Shown here in pieces: positions 40,089-48,619 of a stretch of DNA of 64,000 nucleotides. The notes under the pieces are model-generated. The model searched no databases. It had not been told where the DNA came from and saw nothing but the letters and a program-made list of their open reading frames with translations. Every line of letters begins with the position of its first letter. The first letter of the stretch is position 1. A program made the translations under genes and the position numbers. Source of the DNA: Rallus limicola (Eukaryota > Chordata > Aves > Gruiformes > Rallidae); NCBI GenBank assembly GCA_022605955.1, contig JAKCOZ010000008.1, positions 5,582,001 through 5,646,000 on the forward strand, in the 5' to 3' direction.

Positions 40089-40193
40089 AAACTCCATTCA
40101 CGCATCTTAGACCTCTCATCTGGGGATCTGCTTTCCGAAATAGAACGAAACAGAAGCCTCATGCAATCTCGAACTGCTGATGCTCAGATTCAT
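40089..40193 (+). CDS. NCKAP5: NCKAP5 exon (105 nt) closing the coiled-coil region
   Basis: The exon encodes 35 residues beginning KLHSRILDLSSGDLLSEIER and ending DAQIH. The acceptor is CCCCCCAG and the donor GTGAGT, phase 0 at both ends. The LDLSSGDLLSE core is a hallmark of NCKAP5. It follows the LLLQ end of the 17761 exon and joins to ECHQN in the 43288 exon, as in the vertebrate protein. Confidence 0.97.
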
Positions 40194-43100
40194 GTGAGTT
40201 TTTGTGCTGTCCTTGTACCCCTCGTTTGGAACCCTCCTTCTCGCCTCTGAAGCCTGATGTCAGGGATGAGCCATAAAGCTGATCTCTGAATTGAAACACT
40301 GTTGAGGCAGATAACAGTACTTCTTCTTCTTTCTGTTCTCTGAAATTCAATATTGTGTCCTCAGTTGATATAGTAAGCAGATAGTGTCACTCTGTGCAAA
40401 AAAGCGTAAATCTTAGCAGTGTCCCCAAGATACCTTTTTGGGTATTGATTACATCTCAGCATCCCTGAGAAATGGTCAAGGAGCTTTTTATTAAAGCCCA
40501 TACACCGTATTATTCATCCTACTTTTATGATATATTATGTATGAACTTTTAAAAATTCATGGGCTCTGCATTTTTTTTTCTTCAGATGGGGTTAGCTTTG
40601 TGCTTATTTGGCAAAACGTTAGCCAGCGTGGCTTTCATGTTTCACTGTCAAAGAGAAAAGTAGCTTAAAAAACAAAAGTCACATAAAGATAGAGGGAAAC
40701 AAAGAGGACAAGAACAGAACACTGAACCTGTGTGCGCCTTTGATCTTGAAGTATGGTAGTGTCAACAAAAATGTAATCTCCTTTGTAATACATACTTTGA
40801 TGAAAAGGCATTGTTTCAGAGGTGCAAAAAATGCTAAAGACCCTTTTCATTATATGTAATTAAGCCTTCAGGTTAGGCTTTTTCTAATAGTGAGTTTTGT
40901 GTCTTTAATAGCCCGATTCCATTTTCTGTGATTTCTGGCAAAAATTATGTATTTAAATTGTAATACTACATTCAGGCCTTTTTAGTCTAATTTCCTTGGA
41001 GGTAATGACTTAAGAGTCATGATTACAAAAAAAATTAAAACTTCACCATGTCAGTTAATAGACCCATGTGCAAGTTAAATATATTTAATTAACACATCAT
41101 AAACATACTATTCAAAGTACTTTCTCTGATAATTTAGAGAATAAAGGCAAATTGTAGGAGAAAATTCCACTCTCTCTGGTGATCTGAATGCGATCTGGAA
41201 ATTGAGCAGATACCCTACTTCAGAATCTGTAATGGCACGGTATTTTTTTGCACATTTTCTCATCTCTTAAACAGTAAAGGTGATTACAGTAATGTACTGT
41301 TCTTTTGCTTTCCTTAGATATCTCCATTTTCACCATTGCTAAAACTAGGACCAAATTCCTTTCTCCTGGAAAGGCTCTCAGCCCAGCGAGAGATGACAGG
41401 AGGGGAAGGCAGTACTTGTCAGTATGCTGTGATCTCCTCTTTCCTCTTACGGGAGGTTCTTATAGGAAAGGATTTTACCTACATCCTTCCCTTAAACTCT
41501 GTGAGTACTAGGAGATAGCCTAGTATAAAGGGCAGAAATTTGACATGACATGTTTTCCCAAAGCCACAGCTGAACGGCAGTGAAATAGCCAGAAGAAGCA
41601 GATGCTGCCATTGGCTTCTCTACAGTCGACCTTACAGGGAGTGACACCATCATAGCTGAGGAAGCTGATGAGAGAGGGTCTCCCATGGGAACCACAGTGT
41701 CAGAAATAAAGACTAATTTGTCTCAACGAAGCAAGAAAGTCTCTTTCAGAGCCAAAAACCCAGGCATCAGACTGCCTCTGATGCTGAAAGATGTATTCTT
41801 CCCAGAGCCAATGGATTTAAAGCCTGTTCCACCTGCATCTGTTTGACTTCCTAGGAGAACATGTACCAATAACTCCCAGAGGTGAAATGTGCTCTTGCTA
41901 CCTCTAAATGATTTTCCCATTCATAGGTTTTGCCTATGACAGAGAGTAATGATTTGCCCTGTAGTTACGTTTGTCAAAACCAGAACATTATTATGCCACT
42001 TGAGCAATGAACAGCTGTACTGATGAACTCCTTGGCAGTAAAAATTCTGCTTTCTCCCATTTAACTGAAAAAAGGTTCAACCCCAGTAGTAATAAGTGGA
42101 AGGACATGAGGGAATAAATGGAAGAAATTAGCAGAAGGCCAACAAACATGTTAGTGTATGAGAAGAGCCTACAAACTAAGTGTTTTTTGCATGAAGAAGC
42201 TGTGTCTGCTGCATATACAGCTTTGATAATTGTTCTCTGGATTCAGTAACTTTACATTTCTTGTGTCTTCCTGACTATAAAAGTAGTATTTTCATCTAAG
42301 CAAAATTAATTTGGGGTATATCTGCATACAAAAATCAATAAATATTATTTGAGCTTGCCTTAATAAAATCCAAAGTGAATTTGTATGAAACAGAGTCATG
42401 TCACTCTGCCTGGTGTTGCTGGTAATTAAAACGATGTCTGACTCTGTAAGGAAACTGGAGAAGAGCTTAACAGAATGGTGCAGGCACTTAACATTAAAGA
42501 AGCTCTAACACTGTTAGGCACAAGAGTATTAGTTTGAAAACAAATTAAAGGCATCCTAGATACTCCTACGGAGGTTTAATATTTTACCTAAAGTGCTATC
42601 TGCTCTTCATTACTCTCTTCCTCAAAGCTGGCACTTAGTCACAGTCAGCTGAAATTGCATTTGGAGAGGGGCGATAACTACACAAGTACTAAAGGCAGCC
42701 ATAAAGTGTCAATAAATTGCATAAGCAAGAGGCTTCAGCTGTCTGCAAGCGACACAAAGATGGATTGTCCTACGTCAGAGAGTTTCTTAGACAAAGCTTT
42801 GAACTAGATAGGAAACCAAAATTAGACTGTAATGGAGAGATTCCATTCTCAGTGGACATTCTGCTTGGGATACTAAATTAATTTACCTTGTCCAAGGTGT
42901 ACAGCCTCATCTGTTACATTGTAGGGCTATAACACGGTTGTCAAGATGTACTTGTATTCTTATAACTTTGTTTTCTGTATCTTACTGGAGCACACTGCTT
43001 ATATACAAAGCATAATTCAAGTAGACTCAGAATAATCTTTAGCAAACAAAAAGCAGAATACTGGTTCGAGAATAAAGAAGAACACATGGGGGATTGTGGA

Positions 43101-43287
43101 GTTTTCCCCCCAACAAATGAAAATGTTAGCAATTTTTAATGTAGTTCTCTGTATTAAATTCACCTGATATTAATGGCATAACAGGAAGGTGTAAGTGCTT
43201 GCTTTATTCTTTGGGCTTCTTAATCAAAGGGAAGTTAAATGATCTTTTTCCACCCATAAGGTATTCCTACTTCTTCTCATATTTTAG
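40194..43287 (+). other. NCKAP5: NCKAP5 intron, 3.1 kb
   Basis: The intron runs from donor GTGAGT to acceptor ATTTTAG. No transposon or RNA gene is recognisable. The part around 42440-42800 has the AT-rich, unique, low-CpG texture of a possible conserved element (GATAACTACACAAGTAC; GTGTCAATAAATTGCATAAG). Short open frames here are not supported as exons. Confidence 0.85.
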
Positions 43288-43479
43288 GAATGCCATCAGA
43301 ATGTGAAATCCAGTATACCTGTATTGAAATGCCAGAGTCAATTAAATATGACAGGTTCTAGCCGCCTGTATCCCCGGAGCAGCTGCAGTAGCAGTGAACT
43401 CTCCCTCTCAAGTGCTTGCAGTGAATATTCCAGTGGTTCCTCCTACACGTGGAATGATGGAAAGACATGCAGCAAAAGG
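43288..43479 (+). CDS. NCKAP5: NCKAP5 Ser-rich exon (192 nt)
   Basis: The exon encodes 64 residues beginning ECHQNVKSSIPVLKC and including the Ser-rich SSSELSLSSACSEYSSGSSY, then TWNDGK and a basic end, CSKR. Acceptor ATTTTAG, donor GTAAAT, phase 0 at both ends. The SEYSSGSSYTW block is characteristic of NCKAP5. The first ~25 residues look less conserved than the Ser-rich part. It marks the change from coiled coil to the disordered, phosphorylatable-looking tail. Confidence 0.96.
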
Positions 43480-43956
43480 GTAAATAAAACATTTATTAGC
43501 TTACATTAATCTGAAACAAGATTAATTGAAAAGCTGCCTATTTCAGAATTTTTTCCCCATTTCCTTTTGTATCTAAAGCAGTTGTCAGTAAACTCAGTCA
43601 GGGTTCTCTCCCCGATGTCTCCCTCCCTCTTACTCTTCCCCCCTTTTAATTTTTTTTAACAATTCCTTTATCACTTCCATTTGCTCACAGTTTCCTCATT
43701 TATTCTGTCTTTCACAGTCCAAATTGTTCTTTTTCTTTATCTTAATCCTTCCATTCGCATTGTTCTTCCTACAGGTTTTAAATGCACCGCAGCTTTCACA
43801 CCACTATGAAATCCTTTATTAAAAAAGAACATTGCTATTAATAGCAATGGATGAAATGTAATGCCCTCTGCAACTCCTAAATCTCTACTTAAAATGGTGA
43901 CGCTTTTTATTAACAGCACTTGTGAATAATATGCGAGTTTTATTTTGTTTTAATAG
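43480..43956 (+). other. NCKAP5: NCKAP5 intron, 477 bp
   Basis: This short intron runs from donor GTAAAT to acceptor TTTTAATAG. It is pyrimidine-rich in its first half (CTCCCTCTTACTCTTCCCCC). Nothing else is recognisable. Confidence 0.9.
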
Positions 43957-46900
43957 TCATCCATAAGCTGGGATAAAAGAATAAGCATTGGTTCTTCGCT
44001 CCCAAGCAACCTCTCAAGTCCTGCAGATGATCTACCTCCAACTCGTATCAAGGAAAACCATATCTTAGAAGGGCTGAAGAAATTACAGAAGCAAAAAATC
44101 TTACTTGAATCGCCGTCAGTAATATCAAAATGGGGTTACAAAGATTGCATGAACTCCAATGAAGGAATATATTCCCCTGGAGTTAAGTGTGGCAGCCATA
44201 ACGAACAGACTCACTGTAAGCCCACTGAAATGGGAAGTATTTGCATCGAACATAACAAAACTTTCTCTTATGATTCAGATTCACACGATGATGCAGATGA
44301 CGACTCTTCATCCTTACTGTTGCTGCAGGAAGTACCAAGCAAAGACTGCAGGACCTATTGTAACAAATTAACTCACAGCATTTCTGACAGTCTCTTTGAC
44401 TGGGATCCTAATAGGAAACATTTGCCAGAAAGAAGTTCATATTTTAATTCAAAGGAAAGACCTGAAAAATTGACTAGTTTTGTCAGTGGCTTTCAGGCAG
44501 AAGTGAAATCATGCACCAGAGCAAAGCTGCCTGAGTTACAGTTAAATCAAAGCCATGTTAATGTAGGCTGGAAGGACCTTAATTTTCAGCTTTCAGATAC
44601 TGATGACAATGAAGTCTTGGATGAATTGCATATAGAAAGTAGTGATGAGAAGAGTCCATCAGATGTATTAGCAACTCCTTTCGCTGAGAAGTACGCAAAG
44701 ACCTCTGACATGCTCAAAGTCACGGAGAATTCTCACTTTGTATCTCCTGACAAAGAGGAAAACCAGACATCTGCTCACTCAGATATTAGACCAAAGACAT
44801 GTAATTTCATTAAACAAAAGGTTATAAAAAAGACCTCTTCTGAAGAGTGCATTACAGTAATATTTGATGCTGAGGATGGTGAGCCTATTGAATTCAGCTC
44901 ACATCAAACTGGAGTTGTCACTGTAACAAGAAATGAAATTTCAATCAACCAGCCACAAACTAGGTCCAGTGCAGAATATACTGAACTTATACCTCAGGGA
45001 ATAACTGATTTGCAGACAGGAACCAGTGCCAGAAACTACACTGCTTTAGAAAGACCTGAAGATGAAACCAAGAAAAAGACCCTTGAAGATAATACAGGGA
45101 ATAAAAATACAGTTGTCACCGTGACCTGCAGTGAATCTTCACGCTGTGAAAGAGTGGCACTGCAAAATTCTCCACGACAAAAACTAGTGAAGCCAGTGTA
45201 TGATGCATCATGCAAGACCAATTCAAGCTCCACTGTGCATGCAGTAATCAATCAAAAGCCAAACCTGACTAAAATACCCAGCAGAGGTAAATTTTCTCCA
45301 CAAAAAACTGCAATGATGGAGAGCGAGGAGACACCTGCAGCTCAAATAGTGGGCCCTGCAACCCTTGAAAAAGCACCTGGTCTGCCACCTGTGAAGATTT
45401 CAAGATTCAAAAAGGCACAAAGTCCACCTCGTCATTTTGACTCAAAAGTCAATTTCCAGGTTCCAAAGCCCCCTGCTCACCCCCTGCCTGGCTTGAAACG
45501 TCCAGGTAGAGCCGATGGGTCAAAGTACCTGAAGAGTCAGAGTCTAGCATCACCACTGTTGCCTCAGCACCTTATAGAGCCCAGTGACTATGGAGAACCT
45601 CCAACCAGAGACTTTCATTGTGATTTAGCAACTGTAGAAGCCCGGTCACCATCCCCACCCCTCCCTCCAGGCAGGTCAACATCCCTCTTGATTCGGCCAA
45701 ATTATGCTCATTCACCACCTATAGCAGTAAAGGTAGGAGGAGCTGGTTCTTGTGAAACAGCAAAAAATATATTGAAATCATCACCACTAAAAGGAACTGT
45801 GAACTCTGGCTTTCATAATCAATCTAGTCATGAAATGCAAGCAAAAAATGTATCTTCAGGGGCCAAAATCGAATTACCTTACCTTCAAGAAAATGCAGGA
45901 GCAATTATGCAAAATAAATGCATATCTCAGCAACCCCACAGTGCATGCCAAGGACTTCCTAAAGTTTCCACAAAGCAAGTCTGCCCAAAACCCCCTAATC
46001 AGCTGGGTCTCCACAGGAATCATGAATTTTCCCACACGGATGTTCAAACATCCAGGTCCTTTTCCGTAGGTTGTCCATCATTGGAAACAAGTTCTTCACA
46101 AGATGCATATTCCAGCAAAAAAGATATTTCCAGCAACAGTGGGGTGGATCAGCCACAAAAGATGCCAGACATTCTCCCTGCAACTCCTCAATGTCATTCA
46201 ACAAGCACAAGTGAGCCTTTACTATCTCAGGTAAACAATTCCCCGTTGTCAACACTGTTTCATGGGAGTGACAGTGCACATGCTACCCAAAGCTCTAATG
46301 AGAAAGGAATGAAAACCCGTCTCCCAGTAGGACTGAAATTATTTGCCAAATCTCCCCAACTTCTCCGAAAGAGCTCTACTGTCCCGGGGAAGCAGGAAAA
46401 AGACAGTATGAATGCAGCTTCCAAAAGTAATGTGAGTTCAAGTAAGTACAAGCAAAATGAATCTGTATGTGTAACCACCAGAGATGCAACGGATGGGGAA
46501 TTAAAAGACTCTAAGTCTGATACTGAAGTAAAAAATAATTTTACTGTGGGACTTAGTATGGACACAGCATCACCTCATTCACATGAAAGCTGCAACTTGG
46601 TGGTAGACAGAGTAGATGGATTAGAAAACAAATTAGTTAAGAGATCTGTTTCGTCTAGCAGCAAGTCACACTTGAAGCCAGCTCTGGGCATGAATGGAGC
46701 GAAAGCTCGTAGTCAGAGTTTCAGCATTCATACAGGGGAAAAGCCATCTGCCCCTGTGACAGAAGGACTTGGAAAAATACGGACTCAGATTATTACAAAC
46801 ACTTCTGATAGAGGAAATTCTCTAACAAGGCAGAACTCAGCCATGGAAGCACTTCAAATCAGAGCTATTCCTGGCTCAGCAGTGACACCAGAGACTTTTT

Positions 46901-47807
46901 CATATTCTCCTAAAACCACAGAACATTTTTACTCTAGACAAAGTTCTCTTGGAAATACGAGTACTTGCAATAGCCAGCATGGAAGCCCGAGCAAGCTGCC
47001 TTTCAGATCATCTCCAAAAGTAGACTTGTTTCACAACACTTCCAAGTGTGATGGAAACAAACCGTTTTCTCAGAAAGATGCACGCTGTCTGTCTGTCCAG
47101 AGTGAGAAAAGCACCGAAAGTTGTAAACAGGAAGTTCCAAGTAAAAAAAGTGTTCTGCCAGCAGAATTGGAGTTAGAAGCATCCGCTGCTGTATCTTCCA
47201 AACAAGTGTCAGCATTTCAAAGCTCAGATGGAATTAAGTGTTCTCATAAGCTGGAACCAACAAAGTCACGAAGACAGCAAATGTCTTTAAAATTAGCAGA
47301 AGGCTCTGAGAAGGTTACCACTGTTTTGAGTTCACCAGCTCTACAACCTACAATAGAGGAGAAAGTCATGTTATGCATCCAAGAAAACGTGCAAAAGAGC
47401 CAGGGACAAACCAAGTCTCCCACTGCGGAGACTAAGCAGAAGACTGGGCCCTCTATAGCTAGTTGGTTCGGCTTTCGGAAGAGTAAGCTCCCAGCACTGA
47501 GTAGCAGGAAAACTGAGGTTCCCAAAACAAAGGTAGAAAAAAAAGATGCAAAAGCTTCAGGATTTGGAATTAAGCAGGCAAAATTAGAGAGAAGAAAAGA
47601 AAAAAAGAAAACCGAACAACACTGTGAAATAGAAAATGAGATCAACAGGAAAACGGACCGCGGTGACGTTTTAGCTGATGTCATGGAAAGCAAAATGGTG
47701 AAACCTTCACAAGGCACACCTGGTGAGATCGAGTGTGAACAAGACGAAGGTTCCACCACAGCTAGATACTCACCAAAAGACAGTTTTATGAAAGAGCTTT
47801 TGAACAG
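43957..47807 (+). CDS. NCKAP5: NCKAP5 giant exon (3851 nt), disordered Ser/Pro/Lys-rich region
   Basis: The exon encodes 1,283 residues plus two bases, without interruption. It starts SSISWDKRISIGSSLPSN after acceptor AATAG and ends FMKELLN plus AG of a split Arg codon at donor GTAAAA. The true frame starts at 43957, not at the internal Met at 44149. Landmarks: PPTRIKENHILEGLKKLQK early; WGYKDCMNSNEGIYSPG; acidic SDTDDNEVLDELHIESSDE (about 44598-44654); an ordered-looking island TSSEECITVIFDAEDGEPIE and onward (about 44833-44950); a PLPPGR SH3-type motif (45658-45675); GLKLFAKSPQLLRKSSTVPG; LKPALGMNGAKARSQSFS; and the conserved C-terminal block SIASWFGFRKSKLPALSSRK, followed by a Lys-rich helix. 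Four [ST]x[IL]P motifs occur. Composition is Ser-, Lys-, Pro- and Thr-rich, so most is probably disordered. No frameshift or stop is present. Confidence 0.98.
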
Positions 47808-48387
47808 GTAAAACTCTGGAACACAATTTGGGGTGTGATGTTGTATGCTGTAGCAGTCAGCAGGTACGCTGTCAAGACTTTTAAGCTGTACAGGAAAAAC
47901 ATTAATAATGAGATGATAATTTTGTTCACATTACTTTGTTAACCAAACCAGTGGTCTTTGAAATTAAAGAATGGCAAGTTACATCCAAGTTGATAGAAAT
48001 TTAAATGATTCCAGAAATCAAGAATCTAGGCAGATGGTGTGTAAACTTAGAGGATAATTAGGAACATGTTTTAATGTATTCCATCTTCATGTATTGTAAC
48101 CAGCAAACATATATTTGGTAACTAGTCAAAATTAATTACATTTCTAGCCACCTCAACCTTTGGTCACAGAAGAACTTAGCAATTGCTATACTGTGTTTTC
48201 ACGTTTGCCCCACAGCAGTCCCAAATACAATATAAATCATTATATTTGAAAGACTAAATTGATATACTACCTGAAATTGCAAGTGACAGATTTGATCAAG
48301 GCTAGTTAGAAACATTTATCACTCAAAGGTCTAGAGACAGAAAGATACAGAGAGGTTACTTTAAACATTAAAGGAATGGGAAAGTAG
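47808..48387 (+). other. NCKAP5: NCKAP5 intron, about 580 bp
   Basis: The intron starts at GTAAAACT. Because the split codon is AG|G followed by TAA, retention would stop translation immediately after ELLNR. An ATTAAA hexamer lies at about 47962. The downstream border is uncertain: the frame-compatible acceptor at 48387 (AAAGTAG) lacks a pyrimidine tract. No repeats are recognisable. Confidence 0.75.
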
Positions 48388-48619
48388 AGTGATTGAAGAA
48401 GGGCAATGTAATTTATCAGAGGAATCACTCTCTACCTGCGGAGTTGATAAGAAAGCAGCTCAGCAGACAGAAAGTGGATCAAATAATGTTTCCTACAGGA
48501 GTGTGTCGAAGGGCAGCTCCCAGGGCTCCTCTCTTCATGGCAACTCTATCAGCTCTCAAGGAAACCACAAGAAAAACAGCAACACAAAGGCTGATATGGA
48601 AATGCAGAATCAGACCCTG
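48388..48619 (+). CDS. NCKAP5: NCKAP5 exon (232 nt), 5' border uncertain
   Basis: The exon completes the split Arg codon and encodes 77 further residues: VIEEGQCNLSEESLSTCG, then the family sequence VDKKAAQQTESGSNN, a Ser/Gly-rich stretch (SKGSSQGSSLHGNSISSQG) and a basic end with KADMEMQNQTL at donor GTAAGT. It ends in phase 0. The start was chosen because AG at 48386-48387 is the acceptor that gives ...ELLNR followed by an open frame. The sequence from VDKK on is secure; the 18 residues before it depend on that acceptor. A second frame is also open through the exon. Confidence 0.85.

Noticed and set aside
44149..44151. ATG at 44149 as a translation start
   Set aside because: The frame is open and conserved upstream to the acceptor at 43956 (SSISWDKR... 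and WGYKDCMNSNEG), so this Met is internal.
47244..47759. 171-codon antisense ORF inside the giant NCKAP5 exon
   Set aside because: It lies opposite a conserved coding sequence, which constrains its bases. The peptide is Ser/Leu/Phe-rich, as expected from the complement of Lys/Ser codons, and has no independent support.
48389..48391. GTG at 48389 as a start codon
   Set aside because: It is an internal Val of a spliced exon; NCKAP5 sequence continues on both sides.
48441..48444. AG at 48442-48443 as the acceptor of this exon
   Set aside because: Joined to the giant exon's phase-2 end it gives AGT TGA, an immediate stop, so it cannot make the conserved VDKK sequence.
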